Source: Streptomyces diastatochromogenes (GTDB taxonomy: Bacteria > Actinomycetota > Actinomycetes > Streptomycetales > Streptomycetaceae). Taken from it: a DNA stretch of 64,000 bases. Location: NCBI GenBank assembly GCA_026913215.1, contig JAPTYK010000007.1:248001-312000 (forward strand), in the 5' to 3' direction. A program made the translations under genes and the position numbers. A model generated the notes under the pieces. The model was not told where the DNA came from. It saw nothing but the letters and a program-made list of their open reading frames with translations, and did no database searches. Below, in pieces: positions 16,013 to 25,962 of the stretch (position 1 is its first letter; each line of letters begins with the position of its first letter).

Positions 16013-16273
16013 ATGCACACCACGTTCTCCGCGCCCGGCTCGTCTACCACGCTGACGACCGCGGCGGCCGACAACATCCTGTGCCGCATGAACCTCGACG
16101 ACACGGTGCGCAGCCTCCCGGCCGACCAGTTCGTCAGCCGTCTGCTGTCGGCCATGACCGTCGCATCCGCAGACCGAAGTGCCAAGGGTGCGGTGCGGCT
16201 CTCTGCGATGCGGCGTCTGCACACGCTGGCAAGCCGCACGCAGGGCACCGGTCAGCCGATCACCTGGAGCTGA
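16013..16273 (+). CDS. Small hypothetical helical protein
   Basis: The ATG at 16013 gives 86 residues: a Ser/Thr-rich start, then helices (AAADNILCRMNLDDTVRSL, DQFVSRLLSAMTVASADR, VRLSAMRRLHTLA). An upstream ATG at 15962 is less likely because no ribosome-binding site precedes it. No shared promoter copy with a good -10 was found: CTCGC at 15932 has no TANNNT at the right distance. A very strong 17-bp terminator follows immediately. Confidence 0.6.
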   Translation: MHTTFSAPGSSTTLTTAAADNILCRMNLDDTVRSLPADQFVSRLLSAMTVASADRSAKGAVRLSAMRRLHTLASRTQGTGQPITWS

Positions 16274-16275
16274 CG

Positions 16276-16313
16276 GCAGACCCGGGGCCGTCGCCTGACG
16301 GCCCCGGGTCTGC
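16276..16313 (+). terminator. 17-bp perfect hairpin terminator
   Basis: GCAGACCCGGGGCCGTC and its exact complement with loop GCCT, just after the stop of the 16013 gene. Confidence 0.8.
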
Positions 16314-16373
16314 TGTCTCGCTCTCCCGAGCGCCCTTCGGGCAGCCCCAATCCCTTACGAGGAGCCCCACACC

Positions 16374-16784
16374 ATGCCTTCGCAGCCCGCTCCACTCGAC
16401 ACAGATGCCCTCCTTGCCGCGGTGGAGCAGGGCGCCGAGCAGGTCCGGCAGGCTCGGGCACGTCTTGCTCTGGCCAGCCTCGGCCTCATCACGGCCCGCA
16501 TCCGCGCTGACCATCCCGCAGCTCGATACCTCCAGCTGGGCTTCACCGTCAGCATGAAGACCTACACGGGCCGGACAGAGGCCGGGCGGATCTGGCTTCA
16601 GGAATCCGAGCAGGCAGGCCGCTGGCGGGCGTGCCTGGACGACGACGCCCGATCGGACCTCGAAGGCTGGTGCACTCACCTCGGCCAGGACATCGAGGAA
16701 CTGCTGCCGACGCTCTGGGTGCGAGACCCAACAACCGGGCTGCAAGTCGTCGACCTGGATGCCGTGGTGGCCGCCCTATCGTGA
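16374..16784 (+). CDS. Hypothetical helical protein
   Basis: The ATG at 16374 follows ACGAGGAGCC; product 136 residues. The N-terminal half is a long amphipathic helix region (TDALLAAVEQGAEQVRQARA) and the middle carries IWLQESEQAGRWRACLDDDA. No recognised domain or metal site. It is bracketed by the 16276 and 16793 hairpins, so it is probably transcribed alone. Third-position G/C is high and continuous, supporting the frame. Confidence 0.68.
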   Translation: MPSQPAPLDTDALLAAVEQGAEQVRQARARLALASLGLITARIRADHPAARYLQLGFTVSMKTYTGRTEAGRIWLQESEQAGRWRACLDDDARSDLEGWCTHLGQDIEELLPTLWVRDPTTGLQVVDLDAVVAALS

Positions 16785-16792
16785 CGACGCGG

Positions 16793-16829
16793 TGCCCGGC
16801 GCCGGCAGGACCCCCGCCGGCGCCGGGCA
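16793..16829 (+). terminator. 14-bp perfect hairpin terminator
   Basis: TGCCCGGCGCCGGC and its complement with a 9-nt loop, directly after the stop of the 16374 gene. Confidence 0.75.
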
Positions 16830-16903
16830 TCGTTGTGCACCTGCAGAGAGTCCGTACAGGGGCCCACTACCGCCCCGCCACCTGTCCTGCCTTGTATCCG
16901 CAG

Positions 16904-17053
16904 GTGAGTGACACCCGACGCTGGCCGCCTCCACAGGGCTGGCCGGCCTGGGGTCCCTTGAACGAAGCGCACTACATCGTCCATCCGGAAAACCCTGTAA
17001 CCACGGTGGTTACATACAGTCTGTTCATGCTGCCTAGTCGTACTCGGCGCTGA
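16904..17053 (+). CDS. Possible 49-residue protein
   Basis: A GTG-started frame (VSDTRRWPPPQGWPAWGP...) ends at 17053. The composition (Trp, Pro, Asn, Glu, His) looks more protein-like than typical shadow frames, but there is no ribosome-binding site. The 19-bp palindrome at 16996 lies inside it, which argues against coding. Confidence 0.2.
   Translation: MSDTRRWPPPQGWPAWGPLNEAHYIVHPENPVTTVVTYSLFMLPSRTRR
16996..17014. promoter_or_regulatory. Perfect 19-bp palindromic operator-like site
   Basis: Arms TGTAACCAC and GTGGTTACA flank a single G. It is immediately followed by CATACAGT, whose TACAGT fits a -10 box. It has the form of a dimeric repressor site, but no gene begins convincingly downstream before the minus-strand AAA+ gene. 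Confidence 0.5.
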
Positions 17054-17601
17054 CGCGTCTTGGCGGTGCCGCCCGCGCGCTGAGCTCACCTGGTCACCTT
17101 GCGTCGGGCCACGTCCTGATCACGACCGCGCAGCGAGGCAACCGTCACCGCGTCCCGACCGAGCTGCCTTCCACCCGGACATCGAGTACCGAAGACCACC
17201 AGAAAACAGGCCGGCCGGGGCACAGCGGTGCCCCAACAGATTCGGATAGGTCCGGCCGGGGCCTGCCGCTGCTGGCTCGGGCGGCGTAGATCATCGGGGC
17301 CGTAGAGGTGCGCTGGCCATCCCGCTGGTTGGGTCGTTACGGTAAGGCCAGCAGGAAGCGCTCCGTCATGGCCTGATCGAGCGTCGTAGAGGATTGACGC
17401 CGGTATCGAGAGCGCTCTGGGTACCGGCGTCAGCCATGTCTGAGCCCCGGCTGGTCATGGTCCGCTTCTCCTCGGTCATGGCTGCCCAGCGAGCAAGGGC
17501 GCGCCCTCCTCGCCGAAGGGGTGCCCACCGAGAGCGGGGCCACCGTGAGTGAGTGGTGCACCCGATGCGCCCAAGTGCTGGTGCTGTCCGGCGGCCGGCC
17601 T
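17054..17601. other. Gene-free stretch with hairpins
   Basis: About 550 bp without a supportable gene on either strand. It contains an inverted repeat, GACGCCGGTA / TACCGGCGTC (17396-17431) around the palindrome AGAGCGCTCT, and the repeated GGCCGGGGC at about 17210 and 17254. It could hold a small RNA or the remains of an inserted element. Confidence 0.35.
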
Positions 17602-17662
17602 GGAACCAACCCGCTGTTGCGGGCCCCGCTTGAACGGGGCCCGCAACAGCGGGTTGGTTCCA
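17601..17662. terminator. 28-bp perfect inverted repeat, terminator of the AAA+ gene
   Basis: TGGAACCAACCCGCTGTTGC continues to a 28-bp stem around the 6-nt loop CTTGAA. It lies just beyond the stop of the minus-strand AAA+ gene and can act on both strands. Confidence 0.75.
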
Positions 17663-17665
17663 CGA

Positions 17666-18976
17666 TCAGACCTGGCCTCCCAGAGCCAGGGCCTTGACGG
17701 TCACACCGAAGACCTTCGAGGCCACATCGGTCACCGTCGGCACGTCCTCCGGCCGGGGGCACTGACCCACGATGACCGAGGCCGCGAACATCACGCCCGC
17801 CGTCTTGGCCACCGTCGAGGCGAGCAGCAGCTCACGCATCTGGGGAACCCACACCCCGGTACCACCGTCCTCACGGTCCTTGGCATCCTTCGTGCGCAGG
17901 TTCTCCGCGAGCCTGATGAACTTCGCCGGAACGCCCAGAGCCTTGGCCGCGTCGAGATCGGTGGTGACCTCCACCGGGACCGCGAAGCGGGACACCAGGG
18001 CGTCATCGAGCTGCCGCACTCCGATGCCCTCGGGGTTGTAGCCGCACAGCGCATAGAACCCCGGCGCTGCCGTCACCACCGGCGCGTCCGGCTTGTCATC
18101 GAGGCTGAGCGTCCCGCGCCCGTCGAGAACCGAGTACAGCACGGCCAGAACCTCAGACGGGATACGGGTGATCTCGTCGACGAACAGCGGACGCCCCTCC
18201 TTCATCGCGCGGGTCAGCGGGCCGTCGGCCCACTTGAACGTGCCATCGTTCTGCGGCAGGTAGGAGCCCACGAAGTGGGAGACGGTCATGTCACCGTGAC
18301 CGTTGATCGTGATCAGGTCCCGGCCGAAAGCAGCCTCCGCCAGCGCGGACTTGCCGGTGCCGGGCAGGCCGTACAGTCGCACCGGGATACCGGCCGTGCG
18401 CAGGTGCTTGAGCAGCGCCACGTCGTGGTGGCCGCCCAGGTCACGCGGCCGGTAGATCTGGCCGTTGGGCCGGTAGTACTCCCGCTCACCCTTGATCATG
18501 GCGTCGCGCTGGTCGGCAACCTGAGCACGGGGGGCCGCCACGGCAGGCTGCGCAGCCTGGGAGAGCTGACGCTTCACGAACATCTGCGCGAGGGTGCGCG
18601 GCTCATCGGCGCGAACGTGGGCACCGGACGGGCTCTTCGACTCCACCTCGAAGTACTCGATGGTCTTGCGGGGGTCCTTGGAGTCTTCCTCGCTCAGGCC
18701 CGAGTCCTCGATGACGATCGGCTGAATCAGAATGTTGGTGTAGTTCTTGCGGCCGTGCTTGTCGGCCCACTTGCTCCGGAGCGCCCCCCAGGCGAGCTTG
18801 GCCAGCTCGTTCGGGTTCCTCGTGCCGGTTTCACCGTAGGCACCGGCCCGCCGGTACACCGGCTTGGTGTGCCCAGCGCTCGCCGTGTGGCAGTAGCCGT
18901 TGGACGTCGCAACGGCGACGTACGTCTTCTGCTGCGCGCTGGCGAGGTCCTGGACCTTGAAACCGAGAAGGAACAT
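17666..18976 (-). CDS. MoxR-type AAA+ ATPase
   Basis: The ATG at 18976 (GGAGA upstream on this strand) gives 436 residues; an upstream in-frame start at 19072 would run through the operator. Residues 1-150 are a family-specific N-terminal domain. The AAA+ domain has Walker A GLPGTGKSAL (203-212), Walker B LFVDE (264-268) and a sensor-like CGYNPEG (311-317). MoxR-type ATPases act as chaperones or remodelers with VWA partners for metal loading or complex maturation. The adjacent divergent gene encodes a VWA protein, which fits that pairing exactly. An inverted repeat overlapping its promoter suggests repression. Confidence 0.8.
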   Translation of the reverse strand: MFLLGFKVQDLASAQQKTYVAVATSNGYCHTASAGHTKPVYRRAGAYGETGTRNPNELAKLAWGALRSKWADKHGRKNYTNILIQPIVIEDSGLSEEDSKDPRKTIEYFEVESKSPSGAHVRADEPRTLAQMFVKRQLSQAAQPAVAAPRAQVADQRDAMIKGEREYYRPNGQIYRPRDLGGHHDVALLKHLRTAGIPVRLYGLPGTGKSALAEAAFGRDLITINGHGDMTVSHFVGSYLPQNDGTFKWADGPLTRAMKEGRPLFVDEITRIPSEVLAVLYSVLDGRGTLSLDDKPDAPVVTAAPGFYALCGYNPEGIGVRQLDDALVSRFAVPVEVTTDLDAAKALGVPAKFIRLAENLRTKDAKDREDGGTGVWVPQMRELLLASTVAKTAGVMFAASVIVGQCPRPEDVPTVTDVASKVFGVTVKALALGGQV

Positions 18977-19023
18977 GGGGATCTCCGGGTGTCTCGTTCG
19001 GGAAGGGATCTTGCGATGCCCTG

Positions 19024-19052
19024 AACTTATGAGAACCCCGGCAAACGCCCAA
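19024..19052 (-). promoter_or_regulatory. Promoter of the MoxR-type gene
   Basis: On the minus strand, -35 TTGGGC (19052-19047) and -10 TAAGTT (19029-19024) are separated by 17 nt. The -35 lies within one arm of the operator-like inverted repeat. Confidence 0.6.
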
Positions 19053-19078
19053 CTTCGGGCTGTCCGGCGCAAGTTGGG
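19048..19078. promoter_or_regulatory. Operator-like inverted repeat
   Basis: CCCAACTT (19048-19055) and AAGTTGGG (19071-19078) are perfect 8-bp arms with 15 nt between. The element covers the -35 of the MoxR-type gene, so a bound dimer should block it. Confidence 0.6.
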
Positions 19079-19394
19079 CCCTTTCGGACGCTCGTTGTAA
19101 GCCCATCAACGACCTGTCGACTTCCGATCTTCAGCGGCTTTGGGCAGCTCGGCGGGCTATGAGTCACGCGTCGTTCTTCAGGCACGATCCACGATCCATG
19201 TCGGTGGCCAGACGCCACCGACGGCAGCCGGCGGGAGGGTTCCGGCGAGCTCGCGGCGGTGCTGTCCGCGGCGCATCCCAGGCGCCACAAGGCCTTTTCC
19301 ACCTTCAGATTCTTGGATTCGCGGCGAGTCGTTCCGAGGCCGTGGGCGGTGGCCCAATCAGGGCGCAACGAACCGCCGACTGAAAGGCCCCGCG

Positions 19395-21320
<1,926 letters not shown>

Positions 21321-21327
21321 CCACCCC

Positions 21328-21353
21328 GAGGGGGCCGCCCGAGCGGCCCCCTC
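21328..21353 (+). terminator. 11-bp hairpin terminator with pyrimidine tail
   Basis: GAGGGGGCCGC and its complement, loop CCGA, followed by CCCTTCTTTCC. It ends the VWA gene. Confidence 0.75.
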
Positions 21354-21456
21354 CCCTTCTTTCCGTATTCCTCCAGCCAGTCAGCCGGCGCGGGCTGCGC
21401 TGTCCGCTGCGGACGCGACAGTCGGCGGACGGACGCCACGAACAGGAGTAGCCACC

Positions 21457-21705
21457 GTGACCCCACCCAAGGACCCAGATGCTCCCCGCACTCATGCCCG
21501 GCGCCGCCCCGGACTCCTGCGGGGTCAGGGCCGGCACCTGATGAACGCCGGCTACCTCAGCTTCATCGTGTTCGGCGTAGGCGCCCTGACGCTCACGGAC
21601 TGGGTGCGCGGAGCCGACGGGTGGATATGGCTGCCCGCCGTGGTGCCCGTGACCTTCGTGATCGTCGGAGCAGCGGTCCAGACCCGCGACGAACACACCG
21701 GCTGA
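21457..21705 (+). CDS. Small membrane protein, two transmembrane helices
   Basis: The GTG at 21457 follows AACAGGAGTAGCC. The 82-residue product has a basic N-terminus (RRRPGLLRGQGRH) and two hydrophobic segments, YLSFIVFGVGALTL and WLPAVVPVTFVIVGAAV, joined by a short polar loop, so both ends are probably cytoplasmic. No family is recognised. It may be an accessory of the MoxR/VWA module or an independent unit: a terminator separates it from the VWA gene and no shared promoter copy precedes it. Confidence 0.7.
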   Translation: MTPPKDPDAPRTHARRRPGLLRGQGRHLMNAGYLSFIVFGVGALTLTDWVRGADGWIWLPAVVPVTFVIVGAAVQTRDEHTG

Positions 21706-21792
21706 CGGCGGCGGACAGGCGCCTTGAGCAGCGCCCGGCCTGTCCTGACACAGGCCGGTGACCAGCTCCAGCCCGCCCTCCGCCGCCCGGCA

Positions 21793-21832
21793 TTCGCGAC
21801 CAGATGAGCTTCTACCGCCGCGTTCGTAGCTT
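21793..21832 (+). promoter_or_regulatory. Shared bipartite promoter, copy 13
   Basis: TTCGCGAC at 21793 and TAGCTT at 21827 (34 nt), 64 nt before the ATG of the AcrVA2-like gene. Confidence 0.65.
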
Positions 21833-21895
21833 TCGGCCACGGTCCCGCCTCCGGGCGGCTCCGTGGACCCCCGCCGCCAACGACCAGGTAGAGCC

Positions 21896-23044
21896 ATGCC
21901 GAACTCTCACGCACGAGCGCTGCGCACCCACGACATCAACGAGGTCTTCGTTCAGGAGCTGAAGGCCCGTGAGGACCAGCTCCGCTCGAACCACGTCTGG
22001 ATCGCTCCCGTTCTCGACCAGCTCTCCGGCGGCCGCGTGGTCACCCCGCCGCGTCACGTTCCGGCTCGCTTCACCCTTGCGGACCAGGCCGACGTGATCG
22101 ACGATGCCTCTCACGTCGGCATCTACCGGATGTGGGCCCGGCGCGGCCGGGTGACGTTCGATGTGAACGAGCACCTGGCCGCCGAGCTGTATCGGTCGAC
22201 GTACAAGGAGCTGCCCGGCCGGATCTTCGACCACCTGCCCTACATCAATCCGCTGGTCGTCCTCCCGGACCCGTGGCCGATCCGCTACCAGAGGTCGGAC
22301 GGGCTGGTGAGAGGCTTCTTCGTCCACGGGTACAACCAGATGCCCGAGCGGCAGACGTACACCGACGAAGACATCGAAGGCCTCGGTCTGCTCTTCGTCA
22401 TCGACCTGCTCGACGACGACACCGGAGAGGTGCGGGACCAGACGTACATACGCCTCCACATCCCCACCGGGCTGCGGCAGTTCACCCTGAAGCAGGCGGT
22501 CGGCTTCGCCGCAGCGCGAGCGGAAGCCCGATGGGCACGCACCCCTGAAGAGAAGCCGGTCCTTGCCCTGTTCGAGGCCCTGCTGAAGCCCGCTCTCAGC
22601 ATCTTGGTGTACCTGTGCTGCGACAACCGGGACGTCGTCGAACCTCCCGTCGTCAAGCCCACCCGCAAGAAGCGCAAGAGGCCTGCGCCGCGCGACCGGG
22701 ATCCCTTCTTCGTTGAGGTCGGCTGGCGCGTGGGTCCCCGCCTCCACGCGGCCAGGCGTGCTGCTGGAAGGGTTACGGAAGGCGACGGTGTGCCCTCCGG
22801 AGTGCAGCGAGCGCCGCACCAGCGGGCCGGGCACTTCCACCGCTACTGGACCGGCCCGAAGCGGACTCAGGAGGTCACGATGTTCGTCGAACCGCACTGG
22901 GTCAACTTCCACCTGCTGCCGGAAGACGTAGACCCGATCACCACGGTCGTCCCGGTGGACCCGCAGCGGCACGATCCACTCCGCAGGCGCGGTCTGCGCA
23001 GCCACACCGGGAAACCGTCGAAGGCGTTGGCGTACGCGGCGTGA
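21896..23044 (+). CDS. AcrVA2-like protein (candidate anti-CRISPR family)
   Basis: The ATG at 21896 gives 382 residues. Features recalling the widespread AcrVA2 family are a strand-rich N-terminal half (LPYINPLVVLPDPWPIRY, GLGLLFVIDLLDDDTG), the helix ILVYLCCDN (236-244), a basic Pro-rich linker (VKPTRKKRKRPAPR), and a C-terminal block VEVGWRVGPRLHAARR...QRAPHQRAGHFHRYWTGPK (273-322). AcrVA2 of Moraxella blocks Cas12a production; distant homologs occur on plasmids with unproven targets. The assignment rests on motif memory, not a search. It belongs to the shared-promoter set. Confidence 0.5.
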   Translation: MPNSHARALRTHDINEVFVQELKAREDQLRSNHVWIAPVLDQLSGGRVVTPPRHVPARFTLADQADVIDDASHVGIYRMWARRGRVTFDVNEHLAAELYRSTYKELPGRIFDHLPYINPLVVLPDPWPIRYQRSDGLVRGFFVHGYNQMPERQTYTDEDIEGLGLLFVIDLLDDDTGEVRDQTYIRLHIPTGLRQFTLKQAVGFAAARAEARWARTPEEKPVLALFEALLKPALSILVYLCCDNRDVVEPPVVKPTRKKRKRPAPRDRDPFFVEVGWRVGPRLHAARRAAGRVTEGDGVPSGVQRAPHQRAGHFHRYWTGPKRTQEVTMFVEPHWVNFHLLPEDVDPITTVVPVDPQRHDPLRRRGLRSHTGKPSKALAYAA

Positions 23045-23053
23045 CCGGCTTAC

Positions 23054-23081
23054 GCCGGCCCCGGAGGAACCCGGGGCCGGC
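23054..23081 (+). terminator. 11-bp hairpin terminator
   Basis: GCCGGCCCCGG and its complement with loop AGGAAC, 9 nt after the stop of the AcrVA2-like gene. A second inverted repeat, CGGAAGGTGAG / CTCACCTTCCG, lies within 23200-23275. Confidence 0.65.
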
Positions 23082-23285
23082 GACCGCCGAGGACCTGATC
23101 CGGGACGGCCGGCCTGTCCGTCCTCACCGCCGCCGGCTCGCGGAGCCGTGGCCCGCACCGCCGGCACGGCAGCGGCCCAGGCACAGGCCCGGACGGTCGT
23201 ACCGAGCGGAAGGTGAGCGCCGCCCGGAAGGGCGCCCCGTCCGCGGGCCGTAGACGGCCTCACCTTCCGTGATCGCAGACGCCGA

Positions 23286-23325
23286 TTCGCCGTGCCGTGC
23301 GCACCGGAGGCCCTCCTCATACCTT
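23286..23325 (+). promoter_or_regulatory. Shared bipartite promoter, copy 14
   Basis: TTCGCC at 23286 and TACCTT at 23320 (34 nt), 83 nt before the ATG of the 23408 gene. Confidence 0.65.
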
Positions 23326-23407
23326 CGCTCCCGCCCCAAGGCCGACCGCAGATCGCGGTGACGCCCGAGGGCCCTGAACCCACTCGATCCGCCTTGGAGC
23401 CTTGACC

Positions 23408-24850
23408 ATGTCTGCGCCGACACATACGCCCCGCACGGTCGGCGTGCCTGGCATCGGCACGCTGACCATCCACGACACCGTTCTGCCCCACGGACGGGTC
23501 CAGTTCAAGGTCACCGGCCCGCACATCAAGGGCACCTTCATCGTGGCGCCGGAGGCCAAGCGAGGTGGCACCGTGCTGCCCACGACGGTCCAGGTGCAGT
23601 ACGGCGACGGACTCGAGCCGCAGACGTACTACACACCGCGGCCCGACGAGCCCGTCGTCTACCGGGTCGGCGTCCATGGCCACACCGCCGGGCTCGACCC
23701 GGATAACATCCCGACGCGCTACTTCCTTGGCCCGTACGCCGTAGCCTCCGGCCGGACGTTCCTCACCGAACGACTGCCGGACGGCACCCGCCGACGTACC
23801 GAAGCCGTGGTCCGCTGCCTCCTGGAGCTGTGGCGCGACCGCGACGATGTCGCCGAGCTGAAGCTGGCGGCTGCGGTCGCCCGAGCAGACGAGCACGCAA
23901 GGTACGAGGAGCAGCAGGCCGACCAGCTCGAGGCCGAAATCCAGAAAGTGACCGCCCAGCGAGCCTCGGCCCGCCGAACGGTCAACCAGCTCACCGGCAT
24001 CCTGCGCCGGCGGGCCGGCGTTGTCCTTCCATCAGACCCGACCCCGGTGAAGGTGCCCTTCTTCGACCGCCACGGTCACCAGATGGGCATCCTGACCGTA
24101 CGAGAGAACCCCGCCCCGGCCGGCGCACGGCCTGGCAGCGTGGTCTACACCGTCCAGGGCGCCAGGGTCGCCGGATCGTTCACTGTGGAGCGCTACCGGT
24201 ACAACAACACCCCCTGGCCGGAAGGGATCAACATCACGTACGGGATCCCGACCAGCCGCTACGGCCATGAAGCACGCGACGAACCGACCATCAACACCAT
24301 TCGACTGAGCGGCGGCTGGAGCAGCAGCGGCGACACGGGACGCATCACCCTGACCACCCCCGAGCGACTGCCGGCCCGCATACGGCTCTCTCCCACCACC
24401 GGCTGCTCCGCACCGGTGGCCACCGAACGACGGGCGTCTGGTGTGCTGCGGGCACTCGCGTTGCGGTATCTCGCGCGGCCGGACGCAGAGGCCCTGCACC
24501 TGGCCGCTGCCAAGGACCGCGCCCCGGCGCTTCTCACTGCCACACGGCAGCAGCTGAAGGAGCTGCGCGAACAACAGCAGAAGCTGACCCGGAAGGCGGC
24601 CGAGCACCGCAAGCGCGCCGCGCAGTACCGCGAGCTCCTCGCGCCTCTCCGCACGCTGCCGGATATCCAGTCGGACCCGTCGGTGACCATCGCCGAGCAG
24701 GAGGCGCGCGGCGGACCTGGTCGAGCAGACGTGGGCAGACGAAGGCGGAGATCTCCCCGGATGCTGAACGCCCGCGGCCGCGACTCGATAGGCCCGCGGG
24801 CAGCCCTCGGTGATCAGCGACGATCGACACCGGCCGTACGGCCAGGGTGA
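23408..24850 (+). CDS. Two-copy beta-domain plus coiled-coil protein
   Basis: The ATG at 23408 gives 480 residues. The protein is an internal duplication. Each half has a strand-rich domain (VQFKVTGPHIKGTFIV with TVQVQYGDG in half one; VVYTVQGARVAGSFTV with INITYGIP in half two), then a helix, then a long coiled coil (EEQQADQLEAEIQKVTAQ; KELREQQQKLTRKAAEHRK). No catalytic motif is seen; a scaffold or binding role is likely. The last 45 residues are Arg-rich and unlike the rest. A +1 shift near 24708 would give DLVEQTWADEGGDLPGC and a stop at 24767, so the true end may be there. Confidence 0.7.
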   Translation: MSAPTHTPRTVGVPGIGTLTIHDTVLPHGRVQFKVTGPHIKGTFIVAPEAKRGGTVLPTTVQVQYGDGLEPQTYYTPRPDEPVVYRVGVHGHTAGLDPDNIPTRYFLGPYAVASGRTFLTERLPDGTRRRTEAVVRCLLELWRDRDDVAELKLAAAVARADEHARYEEQQADQLEAEIQKVTAQRASARRTVNQLTGILRRRAGVVLPSDPTPVKVPFFDRHGHQMGILTVRENPAPAGARPGSVVYTVQGARVAGSFTVERYRYNNTPWPEGINITYGIPTSRYGHEARDEPTINTIRLSGGWSSSGDTGRITLTTPERLPARIRLSPTTGCSAPVATERRASGVLRALALRYLARPDAEALHLAAAKDRAPALLTATRQQLKELREQQQKLTRKAAEHRKRAAQYRELLAPLRTLPDIQSDPSVTIAEQEARGGPGRADVGRRRRRSPRMLNARGRDSIGPRAALGDQRRSTPAVRPG

Positions 24851-25004
24851 ATCCTGCGGTGAGCCAGGTGCAGATCATCGTCCCAGACGGCTCCCCGTCG
24901 GCCCGGGTGGGAGCCCGCGCGCTCCAGGCGAGCGCGCTGTCCGGCAGTACGTGACACCGACGCGCAGCTGCGGGCGTGTGCTGCCGGACCTCCGGAAGGG
25001 GACT

Positions 25005-25045
25005 TTCGCGGCGCCGAGGGGTCGTTCACCGAGGCTGCCTACCTT
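25005..25045 (+). promoter_or_regulatory. Shared bipartite promoter, copy 15
   Basis: TTCGCGGCG at 25005 and TACCTT at 25040 (35 nt), 55 nt before the ATG of the 25100 gene. Confidence 0.65.
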
Positions 25046-25099
25046 CAGCTCCATAAGACAGCGGCTGATCAAGAGCAGCCCGGACCGAAGGAGCGCCAC

Positions 25100-25327
25100 A
25101 TGAGCACGTCGATGCTGCAGCCCGCTGACGAGGTCGTCATCTCCACCGTGCGGACCCCGGACCTTACCCGCCCGCACCGCGTGCTCCCCATCGGTCAGCA
25201 GCACATCGACGACCAGGCCCCCATGGGCCGGTGCACCGACTGCGACGCCGTCGGAGAGTGGAACGCACTCGTCGACCTGGCGCCTTCCGCGTACGGCTGC
25301 CCCGGCCGCCCGCCCTACGGCGCCTGA
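25100..25327 (+). CDS. Small CxxC protein
   Basis: The ATG at 25100 follows GAAGGAGCG; product 75 residues. It contains GRCTDCDAVGEW and a later Cys (AYGCPGRPP), with His residues in LPIGQQHIDD, so it may bind zinc. No known domain is recognised. It is one of several Cys-containing mini-proteins in the shared-promoter set. Confidence 0.68.
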   Translation: MSTSMLQPADEVVISTVRTPDLTRPHRVLPIGQQHIDDQAPMGRCTDCDAVGEWNALVDLAPSAYGCPGRPPYGA

Positions 25328-25594
25328 GGCACCGCCGGAGCGCGGCCCGCGTGGGCCGCGCTCCACAGGCATGACCTCCGCTGTCCGCTCTTCCCGGAAC
25401 CATGGGCACCCGCCCCCGCCGCCTGGCACCCCGGCCGGAACGCCCACGGCCCAGCAAGGGCTTCGGCTCGGAACACCTCACCCCGCTCACACGCCCTCAA
25501 GCGGCTCTCCCCGGTTTCGCGCGCGCTGAGGAGATCGGGCCGTGTGGTGCGAATCTCCACCTCGTCAAAGCGACCCAACCCCGGAGGACACATC

Positions 25595-25873
25595 ATGCGT
25601 AAGCTCGCCCTGATCCTGGCACTCGGTCTCCTGTGGGCGGCGCTCCCGAGCCTGGGCATGGTCCTCTTCAGCATCGTCTGCTCCGTGATCAGCGCCGTGC
25701 TGGTCGTCGTAGCGCTGGTCAAGGCTCACCTGACCTTCATCTGCTGCATCGGCGCGGTCGCTGTGCTGGCCCGCACGAACCCCACCGCCATTCCCAGGGC
25801 GACCCGCTGGCTGGCCCGCGCGATTGCCGACTCCGTCGCGGCCGTCATGCCGCAGAAGACCGACAAGGCCTGA
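25595..25873 (+). CDS. Small membrane protein, paralog of the 29541 product
   Basis: The ATG at 25595 follows CCGGAGGA; an upstream in-frame start at 25544 is rejected. The 92 residues are a basic start (MRKL), a long hydrophobic span (LALILALGLLWAALPSLGM, VLFSIVCSVISAVLVVVALV), a second segment (LTFICCIGAVAVLA) and an amphipathic C-terminal helix (RATRWLARAIADSVAAVMP). The 29541 product has the same layout and clear similarity. It probably sits in the cytoplasmic membrane; function unknown. A TTTCGC box at 25515 lacks a TANNNT at the expected position. Confidence 0.75.
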   Translation: MRKLALILALGLLWAALPSLGMVLFSIVCSVISAVLVVVALVKAHLTFICCIGAVAVLARTNPTAIPRATRWLARAIADSVAAVMPQKTDKA

Positions 25874-25877
25874 TCTT

Positions 25878-25921
25878 CCCGGGCCCGGCAGGGGCGACAT
25901 CCCGTTCCTGCCGGGCCCGGG
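25878..25921 (+). terminator. 15-bp perfect hairpin terminator
   Basis: CCCGGGCCCGGCAGG and its exact complement with a 14-nt loop, 5 nt after the stop of the 25595 gene. Confidence 0.75.
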
Positions 25922-25962
25922 CCCCCGCTGTTTCCCGACCGAACGGCCTGGCCGAGGGAGAG

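Noticed and set aside
17549-19024. 491-residue plus-strand open frame
   Set aside because: It is antisense to the MoxR-type ATPase and has no start signal.
19318-19357. TTCGC at 19318 as another copy of the shared promoter before the VWA gene
   Set aside because: There is no TANNNT 34-35 nt downstream, so only the upstream box is present.
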